A program made the translations under genes and the position numbers. From positions 1 through 31,760 of the forward strand of contig DATJHM010000239.1 of the NCBI GenBank assembly GCA_035493895.1: DNA of 31,760 bases, written 5' to 3'. The notes under the pieces were generated by a model. It was not told where the DNA came from. It was given only the letters and a program-made list of their open reading frames with translations, and made no database searches. The stretch comes from DATJHM01 sp035493895. GTDB taxonomy: Bacteria; Chloroflexota; Ktedonobacteria; Ktedonobacterales; Ktedonobacteraceae. Positions 7,115-14,825 of the stretch are shown piece after piece; the stretch's first letter is position 1, and each line of letters starts with the position of its first letter.

Positions 7115-8917
7115 TTAGCGTACCTCAGTGAATGGGATAGTGAAATGGAAGACTGAACCTTCCCCTGGCGAGCTTTCGGCCCAGACCTGACCGCCATGCA
7201 TTTGCACAATCTCACGCACAACTGGCAAGCCAAGACCAGCTCCGTCAAGCAAATGACCATTGCCCATGTCGGCACGTGTGTAGCGTTCAAAAATCCCTTC
7301 CAGATCAACGGGTGCAATGCCCAGTCCGTTGTCACGAACGCTTACATGCACCATGTTTCCCTCCACCATGCTCATAATCACAATTTCGCCTCCATCGGGC
7401 GAATATTTGATGGCGTTCTTGAGCAGATTCAAGATCACTTGCGTCAGTTTGTCGTCATCGCCGGGCAGGATCGGCAAGGCATTGGCGAGTTGCAAACGCA
7501 ACATGTGATTGGTGGTATCCGAGCGAATACGTGCCGCGACATCCAGAATGATCGCATTCAGGTCCGTCCAGCCCAGGCTCAGTTCCATGCGTGCGGCCTC
7601 CATACGGTCCAGATCGAGCATGTCATTAATCATGCGCCCGAGGCGGCGCGCATCGGAGTGGATATCAACGGCAAACTCTTTGATCTCCGACAACGTCAAC
7701 TCTCGCTCACATATAATCTCACTGAAGCCCTGGATGCCGGTCAAAGCAGTACGAAATTCATGACCGACCATGGAGACAAAATTGTGTTTGATCTTATTCG
7801 CCCGCTCCAACTCCAGATTCGCATTCTGAAGCGCAATCAGGGCCTGATCACGCTCATTGCGCGCTTTTTCGCGTTCGATGACCAGCGAGGCCAGGCGCGC
7901 GATAGCCTGGATAATTGCCAGATCGTTGCGCGTATGCATCGGCTGAATACGTCCATAACCAAGCAGTAAAATGCCAAGCAACTGATTGCCCTTGATAATG
8001 GGCGCAACCATTTTATATGAAGGATGATCTCTGAAAATGGGCAGCGACGTATCCAGAGAAAGCACTTGCCCGGCACGCAAGCGCACAACCAGACGGGAAT
8101 CGCCAAGAAAATTCTGCAAGCGCGCACCCTGTAAACTATTGCGCCAGTGCAATTCGTGCTCCGGCGAGATGCCGACCACAATCAACGGGCGCAACGTCTC
8201 CTTCTCAGGATCAAGGAGAGCAATGCCGACGCGCTGACAATCAAGCAAACGGCAGGGCAGTTCAGCCAGACGACGCGAGACGCCCCCCTCCGCCAGAGGA
8301 GCTGGCCGATTCTCCTCTGGCAATATGGTAGATTGCATTTCTTCTTGCGTATCCTGAATCAGGGCCTCGGCCATCGACAAAAGGGCATCCAGAGCACGCT
8401 GCGTACGACGTTCAAGCACACGCTGCTCTGTGACATCCTGAATATTTACGATCGCGCCCGTGATTCGCCCGGTATCATCGCGCAATGGCGAACCGCTGAT
8501 ACTGATGCGACGTTCTGTAGCGTCACGCATCTGGATAAGGATATCGATGGCCTGAGCACTACTGATTACTTCGCCAGATAAAATGCGCTGTATCGGCATT
8601 TGCTCATCGTTCAGAGCAACGTCCTGTTCATCGTGAATTAGCTCAAAGAAGGTGCGTCCCCAGAGTTCTTGAAAGCTATAGCCAAGGATGGCCTGAGCAA
8701 CCGGGTTCGCCATAATGATACGCCCATCGCTATCCTGGCAGACCACTCCCTGTGTCATAGTTTCTATAAGCGCGCGATAGTGCTGATCTGGCAGCGTTTG
8801 CATGTCTGTCAGGGTTGCAGTTGTACCGTAATTGATGTTGGCGCTCGTGCTTATAAAAGCCCCTGCTTCTTTGCCCTTTCCACTCAAATCTATATACTTA
8901 TCACTATCTCTCTGCAT
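7115..8917 (-). CDS. Soluble PAS-GAF sensor histidine kinase
   Basis: This 600-aa protein autophosphorylates on a His and passes phosphate to a receiver domain. The order is a short N-terminal tail, a PAS domain with PAC segment (about 45-170), a GAF domain (about 175-345), a coiled linker (345-380), HisKA with the phospho-His at 386 in VGHEFRTALTGI, and a HATPase domain. The HATPase shows the N box (QVILNLLKNAIKYSP, about 493-507), DNGLGIA (G1), and DGAGLGLPVV (G2). There is no membrane span, so the signal is probably cytosolic; PAS and GAF suggest a redox, ligand or light cue, which cannot be told from sequence. The ATG at 8917 is 9 nt from AGAGG; a TTG at 8926 touches the ribosome site and is rejected. 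The receiver gene downstream is the likely target. Confidence 0.92.
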   Translation of the reverse strand: MQRDSDKYIDLSGKGKEAGAFISTSANINYGTTATLTDMQTLPDQHYRALIETMTQGVVCQDSDGRIIMANPVAQAILGYSFQELWGRTFFELIHDEQDVALNDEQMPIQRILSGEVISSAQAIDILIQMRDATERRISISGSPLRDDTGRITGAIVNIQDVTEQRVLERRTQRALDALLSMAEALIQDTQEEMQSTILPEENRPAPLAEGGVSRRLAELPCRLLDCQRVGIALLDPEKETLRPLIVVGISPEHELHWRNSLQGARLQNFLGDSRLVVRLRAGQVLSLDTSLPIFRDHPSYKMVAPIIKGNQLLGILLLGYGRIQPMHTRNDLAIIQAIARLASLVIEREKARNERDQALIALQNANLELERANKIKHNFVSMVGHEFRTALTGIQGFSEIICERELTLSEIKEFAVDIHSDARRLGRMINDMLDLDRMEAARMELSLGWTDLNAIILDVAARIRSDTTNHMLRLQLANALPILPGDDDKLTQVILNLLKNAIKYSPDGGEIVIMSMVEGNMVHVSVRDNGLGIAPVDLEGIFERYTRADMGNGHLLDGAGLGLPVVREIVQMHGGQVWAESSPGEGSVFHFTIPFTEVR

Positions 8918-9065
8918 AGTAAGCAACCTCTTTCCTCTCCCTTATTTTCAGTCTACAGGATCGACAAAAAGTTCAGCCAAGCAAAGAGATTTTTTGGCGA
9001 TAGGTATGAAGGTAAAGAATAAACCTCGTCGATCATTGCTGTAGAAGTGCATCAATCTAAGAACC

Positions 9066-9233
9066 AAGAGGGCCGGTGGGGACGCAGGCAGGGATAAACC
9101 GCAGCCCCTACCTCTACCTTTCTTCGAGATTTGAGCAGCCTGCATCCCTTGCCAAAAAAGATCCGGTTCGGCTCAACATCACAGGAACGGATCGGGCTGG
9201 TCCTGGTCTGCGTCCTCTACCGGGCCCTCTTGA
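9066..9233 (+). repeat. Intergenic modular repeat, copy B, with inverted ends
   Basis: The 468-nt gap 8918-9385 has no convincing gene. Imperfect inverted ends lie at 9066-9086 and 9211-9233 (GAGGGCC...GGACGCA and its complement). Inside, 9071-9173 aligns with the reverse strand of 20-124. A further hairpin pairs 9162-9171 with 9187-9195. GGTTGATGTATATT at 9252-9265 matches a module of the other copies. Beyond it are small palindromes near 9290-9325 and an inverted CCACGCC/GGCGTGG pair (9334-9340, 9366-9372), which could mark the 3' end of the M23 gene transcript. Confidence 0.65.
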
Positions 9234-9385
9234 ATAGCTCATCCTTTCTCAGGTTGATGTATATTAGGTACAGACAGGCAGCTCCTCTACATGATGGTAT
9301 GTACCCATCATGGGCATAGATATGCCGCAGATACCACGCCCACCATAGGCACCATGTCGATGGCAGGCGTGGGTAAAAACGGATG

Positions 9386-10636
9386 CTATGGCACCGGGAC
9401 GAACTCGACGCCATCGACGCCTAGTTGCTGACCGGATTCGCCGGTCGCGTTGCTTACGGCTACGCGCGCTTCGCTGCCCCTGGTGAAGTAGTAGGTGCCC
9501 AGGCTAATCCACTGCGCTCCGGTCGAGACTCTGCCGAATGGGCCGCGGAAGGTGCCGATGTGAGACTCGTCAAGGTGTACTATGTGGCGGATTACTCGGC
9601 CAGGATGAGCACGGTCCGCGCTATAGATTTCAAGCGGAACCCAACTGCTACTTGCACAATGGTCGTTGACGAAGAAACCAACTTCATATTTTCGGCTCGC
9701 AGGCAAGCGCGTCTGCCAGATGGCCGTGGCCGTGGCCCTTCCGCGTGTCGTCCTGGTCCAGTGCATCTCGCCTTTTACCGCACCACGCGTTCTCTTCCAG
9801 GTGCCAGTTGTACGAAATCCTTGCCCCCCATCATTCACCAGGATCGCACCAGGGGCCAGATGACTCCCACGAGAGCTCAGAACAGGTACGCTGTTATCGG
9901 TGGCTGGCTGGCTCACCCAGAGATAACGATCGGGAACAGCATTGGGATCGGCATGCCTGCTCTCCCAACCGAAAGGATCAGTCGCTCGCCATTTAGGCAT
10001 ATAATAGGTCGAGAGGTGCAAATGTGGACCGGTTGAGGAGCCGGTCGTGCCACTGGTGCCGATGCGCTGCTGAATGCCCACCCTCTCGCCAACCGACACA
10101 GTAATCGCGCTCAGATGGCCATAAGCCGTGGCATATCCATTGCTATGGCTGATTGCTACCCACAAACCAAATGCGTCGTTGTGATTGAGCGGGTTGTACC
10201 AGTTTGCGCGCGTGACGACACCTGCGGCAACGCTCAACACTGGCTCAAAACGGAGATTGATATCGTATCCGTTATGTCCATCGTAGCAATTCTTGCCGGG
10301 CGAACAATCGTTAAGCACCGTATGCCGCCATTTCTTGCCATCGTAACGAACGAAAATACCGTCGTGAGCATACCAGGGCTTATCGTGATCAAAAAACGAA
10401 ATGGTACGCTCTATCACCGTCCGGTTCCCATAAAACGGACGATGCATGAAAGGCTTGACGGCATACTGGTTATTCATAGCCTGATCCGGGCTCGTTTGCG
10501 TGTCCTGTGCGATAGCGATGCCCTCGGCGGCATGTAGAGATGCGGCATGGGTCAACAACGAGAATCCCAGGACATTCAGCAGCAGAGCAACACAGCTCGC
10601 GAAAATGTAGTAATTCCTCTTGCGCATGAAGATCAT
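9386..10636 (-). CDS. Exported M23-family peptidase with golvesin-like C-terminal domain
   Basis: This is a likely cell-wall endopeptidase acting outside the membrane. A signal peptide follows MRKR (hydrophobic run to about residue 29, likely cleavage near the AASLHAAEG segment). The M23 (LytM-type) zinc site is complete: HNGYD (His about 121, Asp about 125), YGHLS (His about 174) and GPHLHLS (205-207). From about residue 260 a second domain with ILVNDGGQGF, TGTWKR, and a final GVDGVEFVP resembles the golvesin/xanthan-lyase carbohydrate-binding type; this second call is less certain. Three close ATGs exist. I use 10636, placed 7 nt from AAAGGA; 10645 abuts that site. It lies 70 nt downstream of the beta-propeller gene on the same strand. 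Confidence 0.88.
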   Translation of the reverse strand: MIFMRKRNYYIFASCVALLLNVLGFSLLTHAASLHAAEGIAIAQDTQTSPDQAMNNQYAVKPFMHRPFYGNRTVIERTISFFDHDKPWYAHDGIFVRYDGKKWRHTVLNDCSPGKNCYDGHNGYDINLRFEPVLSVAAGVVTRANWYNPLNHNDAFGLWVAISHSNGYATAYGHLSAITVSVGERVGIQQRIGTSGTTGSSTGPHLHLSTYYMPKWRATDPFGWESRHADPNAVPDRYLWVSQPATDNSVPVLSSRGSHLAPGAILVNDGGQGFRTTGTWKRTRGAVKGEMHWTRTTRGRATATAIWQTRLPASRKYEVGFFVNDHCASSSWVPLEIYSADRAHPGRVIRHIVHLDESHIGTFRGPFGRVSTGAQWISLGTYYFTRGSEARVAVSNATGESGQQLGVDGVEFVPVP

Positions 10637-10658
10637 AGCGTCCATCCTTTCTACTGAA

Positions 10659-10680
10659 GGACACCGCTGTTGCAGTGTCC
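10659..10680 (-). promoter_or_regulatory. Short hairpin upstream of the M23 peptidase gene
   Basis: GGACAC (10659-10664) and GTGTCC (10675-10680) pair around a 10-nt loop in the 70-nt gap between the beta-propeller and M23 genes, ending about 20 nt before the chosen start. It might influence translation or processing of the shared transcript. The evidence is only the pairing. Confidence 0.3.
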
Positions 10681-10706
10681 CGTACGAAGAGAATCAGCAA
10701 GATCAG

Positions 10707-11966
10707 CTAGCTTGCAGCGACAATATGAGAAAAAGCAGGCGTCAGCGGTTTCACCGGGCTCTGAGCGAAGGGAGAGAGCGAATTGTCGGACGCCACATGT
10801 GCGATATAGTAGCGCGGGCTACCACCCAGAACGCGGTTCACTGGATTCTGGGCAATAAATGTGACGCTGGCACTATCCTTGCTCCAGGTCGGATTGGTAT
10901 TCCACTGGACACCGGTCTGACGGACCGAGGCAATCAGCGTCGAGCGATTACTCTGGACGTTCGCAACCTGGATGCCGCTTTGCAGAGCCTGGGCCTGTGT
11001 GTCTGCGGCGTTATCTGTGCTATTTGTGCGCACAATAAACGCGACCTTCTGGCTATCAGGCGACCAGACGGGAGCATAACCATGACCGCCGTCCGCATCA
11101 CCCACGCGGTACTGATGTCTACCATCACGATCCATCACCCACAGACCTGCGATCTGAAATGGCGTATCACTGTCCGCGATCCGCTCATAGGCGATCCGCT
11201 GGCCATCAGGCGACCAGGTAAACAGGCCAGCAATAGACTGACCGGAGCCTGCACTATGGAAGAGCAATGTGCGTCCACTGCCATCGCTCTTCATCAGCCA
11301 GGTATCACTACCGGTGCCAATTCCCTGCGTCGTCGAATAGATCAGACGAGAACCGTCAGGGGAGGCAGCGGCATCGGCCAGATAAGCAGACGGCATGCCT
11401 ATATTGAGATTGGTATACGCACCGGTAGCGGCATCGATGGTCCAGAGTCCCGGATTCCAGGCATTGCCATTCATGGGAGCCTGAGAGTCAAGTGGAAGCA
11501 TCGGACGATAGAGGAATGTATGGCCATTGCCACCCGGTATCCAGTGGAGAAAGTTTCCCACAACATGGGCGGGAACAACGCTGATTTGCAGCGTCAGAGT
11601 ATTGAAGATCCAGGACGTATCTCCATGATCTTGCACGCCACTGATTTCCAGGAAGCGCTTATCAGGCGAAAGTTGCAAGCTCGCAATGCTGTCGGATTCC
11701 AGTTGACCGAAGCCGTTGCCGAGCAATGCAAGTGGCTGGGGAGCGGTGAGTGGCTGGCCGTTCGCTCCCTTTGGGGCTCGCGCCAGGGCAAATCCCTGGG
11801 GAGCCTTCAAAATATAATAGTTGTAGTTGTCAGCAGCGACCGCTGTTGCAGCATGCACGCGTAAAGCGCTTGCACTTACCTGCTCTTTTATATATATGCC
11901 TGCACCTACAATGAACGCAGTAAGTATCATCAACGCAGTCAAAGCAACTGTTCTGTTTTGTTTCAT
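10707..11966 (-). CDS. Exported TolB-like beta-propeller protein
   Basis: This 419-aa protein starts with an uncleaved-looking signal anchor (hydrophobic residues about 7-27) and then consists of repeated propeller blades. At least four PD40/WD40-like motifs are visible: SPDGSRLIYST, WSPDGQRIAYERI, WSPDSQKVAFIV and WSKDSASVTFIA, with weaker blades before them (SPDKRFLEISG). Such proteins sit at the outer face of the membrane and usually serve as binding scaffolds; no catalytic residues are seen. The M23 peptidase follows 70 nt downstream, so the two are probably co-expressed envelope proteins. The ATG at 11966 is preceded by GGAAAGA at a workable distance. The plus strand opposite it holds a long Arg-rich open frame that I regard as a shadow. 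Confidence 0.85.
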   Translation of the reverse strand: MKQNRTVALTALMILTAFIVGAGIYIKEQVSASALRVHAATAVAADNYNYYILKAPQGFALARAPKGANGQPLTAPQPLALLGNGFGQLESDSIASLQLSPDKRFLEISGVQDHGDTSWIFNTLTLQISVVPAHVVGNFLHWIPGGNGHTFLYRPMLPLDSQAPMNGNAWNPGLWTIDAATGAYTNLNIGMPSAYLADAAASPDGSRLIYSTTQGIGTGSDTWLMKSDGSGRTLLFHSAGSGQSIAGLFTWSPDGQRIAYERIADSDTPFQIAGLWVMDRDGRHQYRVGDADGGHGYAPVWSPDSQKVAFIVRTNSTDNAADTQAQALQSGIQVANVQSNRSTLIASVRQTGVQWNTNPTWSKDSASVTFIAQNPVNRVLGGSPRYYIAHVASDNSLSPFAQSPVKPLTPAFSHIVAAS

Positions 11967-12016
11967 GCTTCACCATCTTTCCGTTAGCAGTTGTTTTCAC
12001 TTCTCTGGTTTTATGT

Positions 12017-12062
12017 ATCGGGCCGATGGTGAAACTACTTTATGCTTTTCGGCAGGCCCGAT
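12017..12062 (-). promoter_or_regulatory. Inverted repeat upstream of the beta-propeller gene
   Basis: ATCGGGCC (12017-12024) pairs with GGCCCGAT (12055-12062) over 8 bp around a 30-nt loop, 50-95 nt upstream of the start at 11966. It may be an operator or a leader hairpin. I could not place a convincing promoter next to it. Confidence 0.35.
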
Positions 12063-12110
12063 CAGTAGATCCATATATTGGTATGTATGATTTGTTTGTT
12101 GGGCTTTGGT

Positions 12111-12360
12111 GGGAAGGGGGCTCGCGGATGGGCAGGAAGCGCGATCAATATACATCAACCGAAGGTCGCGTGGGATGGTATAAAACACATCCCCTACCTC
12201 TGCGGATGGGCGAGAGGGTCGGTGGGGGTCACATGGGATGGTGTAAAATGTGACCCCATCAACCCTCGCGGGCATCCATTGAGCCGCACCGTGGCATCTG
12301 AACGATGCTTCGGTTGATGCGTATTGGATTGGTATGAAGCGCGATCCCTACCTGTCAGGT
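12111..12360. repeat. Intergenic modular repeats, copy C
   Basis: This is part of the 575-nt gene-free gap 11967-12541. GGTTGATGYRTATT occurs at 12312-12325 and, inverted, at 12147-12160. GAAGCGCGATC occurs at 12136 and at 12336, where it continues into CCCTACCTG, as in the left-edge copy. TGGGATGGTRTAAAA occurs twice, 63 nt apart (12171 and 12234). The second sits in a perfect 10-bp hairpin, GGGGTCACAT (12225-12234) with ATGTGACCCC (12248-12257). Confidence 0.65.
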
Positions 12361-12461
12361 TTCTTTGACGGGATGAGTGGCAGTTATGATGGATAAGCAT
12401 TCTCGTTTTTGGAGGAGAATGGGGGAGGGATTGTTTGTGGAGACTGGGGTCGTTGGGGTCG

Positions 12462-12525
12462 TCTGCGAAGCCAGCGGGATCGAGCGAGTTCGCGGACGCC
12501 ATTCCTCTGCGGCTTCATGGCGTCC
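12462..12525. terminator. Pair of hairpins downstream of the HD-domain gene
   Basis: GGACGCCAT (12494-12502) and ATGGCGTCC (12517-12525) pair perfectly. Just before them, TCTGCGAA and TTCGCGGA form a second stem with one G-T pair. They lie 17 nt or more beyond the stop of the HD gene, which is read from the minus strand. No T-run follows, so termination is only a guess; the segment also looks like a dispersed structured repeat. Confidence 0.4.
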
Positions 12526-12541
12526 CTACGAGATTGGGGGG

Positions 12542-13099
12542 TTAATGAGAGGAGGTTACGCCACGGCTGGTCAGGAATTGTTTAAACCAGATGACGGGGG
12601 CGGGATTTTTTGATTCGGTATCGCTATCGGCGTAGAAAAAATGGGCGTAGAGGGAGAGCAAGGGGCCCAGGCGCTGGAGAAGAGAGTCGGCCCGCTCTTC
12701 GGCGTGCTGCCAGCGATCTCTGTAAAAGCCAAAACGCCAGATGTTATAGGCCTCATCATGCGTCTCTATGACCAGCAAAATACCGGGATCAGTGATATAA
12801 CGTTCGGCGAATTGGCGCGCAATATGGGCATGGTGATTTTTGCCGGTCTTTGGTCTTGCTTCATCAACACGATATTTAAAAGCATCGTGGATAAGGGCAA
12901 TCAGGCGAAGTTTGCAGCGATCTTCTGAAGCGATATCCAGGCGTTCGATATTCGCTAAAACATCGGCAATGTGGTACATTACCGGGCCTTCCTGATGTCC
13001 CGCACGAGGTATCCCCCAGGCCACTCCCTGCTGCCATGCTGGATCGGCAGCAATTTTTTGCTCTAAAGCACTCTCTAAAGTAAATGGTAGTTCTAGCAC
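12542..13099 (-). CDS. HD-domain metal-dependent phosphohydrolase-like protein
   Basis: This 185-aa protein has the HD superfamily pattern: H43 in MYHIADVLANIERL, the H71-D72 doublet in LIALIHDAFKYRVD, paired His near 89-92 (NHHAH) and H114-D115 (ETHDEA). These residues would bind one or two metal ions and hydrolyse a phosphoester, probably of a nucleotide. The substrate cannot be told. The GTG at 13099 is weakly supported by GGAG about 11 nt upstream. An in-frame extension of about 12 codons has no ATG, GTG or TTG start, but an ATT preceded by AAGGGGA is conceivable. It follows the FemAB gene by 52 nt on the same strand and is likely in one transcript with it. Confidence 0.8.
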   Translation of the reverse strand: MLELPFTLESALEQKIAADPAWQQGVAWGIPRAGHQEGPVMYHIADVLANIERLDIASEDRCKLRLIALIHDAFKYRVDEARPKTGKNHHAHIARQFAERYITDPGILLVIETHDEAYNIWRFGFYRDRWQHAEERADSLLQRLGPLLSLYAHFFYADSDTESKNPAPVIWFKQFLTSRGVTSSH

Positions 13100-13151
13100 C
13101 AGATGTGTGTCTCCATAAGCATCATATAATGAAATAGTTTTTCCCCTTTTT

Positions 13152-14213
13152 TTAATTCATTCGATTTATAAATCGGCTCGCCAGGCGCATCGCGAGGGGG
13201 CGATAGACGACTTCGTAGCACCCTAAAAACTGCACCACCTGTCCTCCCCAGCCTCGTTTAAAGCGGTACACGCCCGCCATAGCCTCCTCTTCACTCTCTG
13301 TATTCGGGATGCCCCAGAAATCATAGCGGGTTGCGCCCTGCTGCTTTACCCAGCGAATGGCTTCCCACTGCAACAAATAATTTGGCATCAGCTGGCGTTG
13401 TGCATTGCTTGAGGCTCCATAGCAATAGATACCCTCAGAGCCAAAGAGCGTCACAAAAATCCCGGCCAGGATCTGGCCTTCATATTCAGCAAGCAAGAGC
13501 CGAGCCTGTCCACGAGGAACGAAAATAGACCAGGCATACTCATAATATGCCAGAGTATGCACACCGAACTGATCGCGAATACTGGTTGTTTGCAATATCT
13601 GATACCACGCGCGCACATCGTCCAGCGTCCCGGCCTCGCGAATAGTGACGCCTTTGCGGGCAGCGAGACGGACATTGTAGCGCCACTTATCCTTCATCCG
13701 AGCTAACAATTGCTCTTCAGAGGGCGTCAGATCCAGCAAAATAGTGCGTAGCGGCTGTACAGTACGGACGGGCAACGCAGCAGAGGGAGTCAGACGAGCC
13801 AGTACCATCTCCGCATCGGGGCCCTCAGCCTCCTGGCCCAATTCCATACGGAGAGCCAGCGCACCACGCCTGCGCAAGAAAGGATGGAGTTGAGAAAAAA
13901 ACGCCTGACATAACTCGGCATCATGCCAATCCAGCACTGGTCCCTTGGGAATATACGCCAGATGAGCGGCACGTAGCGGCACATGCGTTGCCGTGCGGCA
14001 GAGAACAAGCGCAGCAGCGTGCATGCGCTCCTCTTCATCATACAACGCCACGCGTACAGGCGACCAGCCAGAAAACTCCTTCAGCTCACCCCAGCCCCAG
14101 GATTGCATAATATGGCCCTGAGAATGCATCGAAACAAAAGCATCCCACTGCGCGCGTTGCACTTCCGTCACAGCAGACAGGCGAAGGCGCAACCTGGTAG
14201 AACGCACCAGCAT
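13152..14213 (-). CDS. FemAB/FemX-family peptidoglycan bridge aminoacyltransferase
   Basis: FemX-type enzymes use aminoacyl-tRNA to add bridge amino acids to lipid II at the inner membrane face. This 353-aa protein has two GNAT-like halves. The first carries the HIMQSWGWGELK opening and IPKGPVLDW. A basic linker follows (KDKWRYNVRLAARKG). The second carries LLAEYEGQILAGIFV, YCYGASS, LMPNYLLQWEAI and the family's closing block YDFWGIPN...GVYRFKRGWGG. No transmembrane span is present. The ATG at 14213 has GAGGAG about 9 nt upstream. The acceptor and amino acid are unknown; the family also includes other acyltransferases of peptidoglycan-like substrates. The presence of this family suits a monoderm wall. 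Confidence 0.88.
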   Translation of the reverse strand: MLVRSTRLRLRLSAVTEVQRAQWDAFVSMHSQGHIMQSWGWGELKEFSGWSPVRVALYDEEERMHAAALVLCRTATHVPLRAAHLAYIPKGPVLDWHDAELCQAFFSQLHPFLRRRGALALRMELGQEAEGPDAEMVLARLTPSAALPVRTVQPLRTILLDLTPSEEQLLARMKDKWRYNVRLAARKGVTIREAGTLDDVRAWYQILQTTSIRDQFGVHTLAYYEYAWSIFVPRGQARLLLAEYEGQILAGIFVTLFGSEGIYCYGASSNAQRQLMPNYLLQWEAIRWVKQQGATRYDFWGIPNTESEEEAMAGVYRFKRGWGGQVVQFLGCYEVVYRPLAMRLASRFINRMN

Positions 14214-14257
14214 ACAGCTTACTCCTCAATTGAACACAAGCAAAATAGAATACCTTT

Positions 14258-14263
14258 ATTATA
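14258..14263 (-). promoter_or_regulatory. Possible -10 element for the FemAB-HD unit
   Basis: TATAAT on the minus strand lies about 45 nt upstream of the FemAB start. A good -35 is not apparent at 16-18 nt spacing. It forms one side of a divergent promoter region with the trkA genes. Confidence 0.4.
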
Positions 14264-14308
14264 GCTCACTTATGAGAGGAAAGGATTGCGCATCGATCTT
14301 TGAGGGCA

Positions 14309-14317
14309 TGCTATAAT
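14309..14317 (+). promoter_or_regulatory. Extended -10 promoter for the trkA pair
   Basis: TGCTATAAT, an extended -10 (TG-N-TATAAT), ends 50 nt before the first trkA-like gene. No canonical -35 precedes it, which is typical of extended -10 promoters. The predicted leader is about 44 nt. Confidence 0.5.
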
Positions 14318-14367
14318 ACGAAAGATTCATACCTTAGAAGCGGCCAAGAGGCCGACAGGAGGTTTCC

Positions 14368-14769
14368 GTGAAAGTTGTAATCCTGGGTTGTGGGCGCGTC
14401 GGAGCGACATTGGCGACACAACTGGATAAAGCTGGACACCACGTCGCCGTCATTGACAATAACCACGACGCATTTCAGCGTCTGGAGCCAACCTTTCGAG
14501 GCGAGAAAGTCATGGGCAATGGAGTAGAGCATCAGGTACTCAAACGTGCTGGGATCGAAACAGCCGATGCCTTCGCAGCCGTTACCAATGGCGATAATCG
14601 AAATATTATGGCCAGCCAGATCGCCAAAGAGATTTTCCAGGTCAAAAAAGTTGTCTGCCGCATCTACGATCCCCTGAGGCAGAATACCTATGACGAGATA
14701 GGGCTTGAAACAATCTGCCCCACAGTAGTTGGAGCAGACATGCTCTTTCAAGCGCTCTCAATTAAATAA
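14368..14769 (+). CDS. TrkA-N (RCK) domain protein, potassium transport regulator
   Basis: This 133-aa protein is a lone RCK N-domain. The nucleotide-binding loop GCGRVG (residues 7-12) and an acidic residue at the end of strand 2 (VAVIDNN, D30) point to NAD(H) binding. VTNGDNRNIMASQIAKEIF and VVCRIYDPLR follow the family pattern. The TrkA-C domain is missing, so this is a half-length subunit. The GTG at 14368 follows AGGAGGT at an ideal distance. The full-length paralogue lies 56 nt downstream and both probably assemble into the gating ring of a Trk/Ktr channel whose membrane subunit is not in the window. Confidence 0.88.
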   Translation: MKVVILGCGRVGATLATQLDKAGHHVAVIDNNHDAFQRLEPTFRGEKVMGNGVEHQVLKRAGIETADAFAAVTNGDNRNIMASQIAKEIFQVKKVVCRIYDPLRQNTYDEIGLETICPTVVGADMLFQALSIK

Positions 14770-14825
14770 AGTAGTATCGAAAGAACAGCTTCATTGACAC
14801 GAGGAAAGAGGACAGAGGCGAACAT

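Noticed and set aside
7196..7969. Plus-strand open frame of 257 codons inside the histidine kinase gene
   Set aside because: The minus strand carries the HisKA and HATPase motifs; the plus-strand product has none.
10620..11864. Long plus-strand open frame (414 codons) opposite the beta-propeller gene
   Set aside because: Its translation is Arg-rich with no domain or ribosome site. The minus strand encodes clear PD40 blades and a signal anchor, so this is a codon-bias shadow.
11997..12275. Minus-strand open frame of 92 codons with repeated FYTIP motifs
   Set aside because: The repeated motif is the translation of the TGGGATGGTRTAAAA intergenic repeats; no ribosome site is present.
12377..12613. 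Plus-strand open frame of 78 codons overlapping the HD gene end
   Set aside because: It is composed of hairpin repeats and low-complexity G-rich sequence, with no recognisable protein features.
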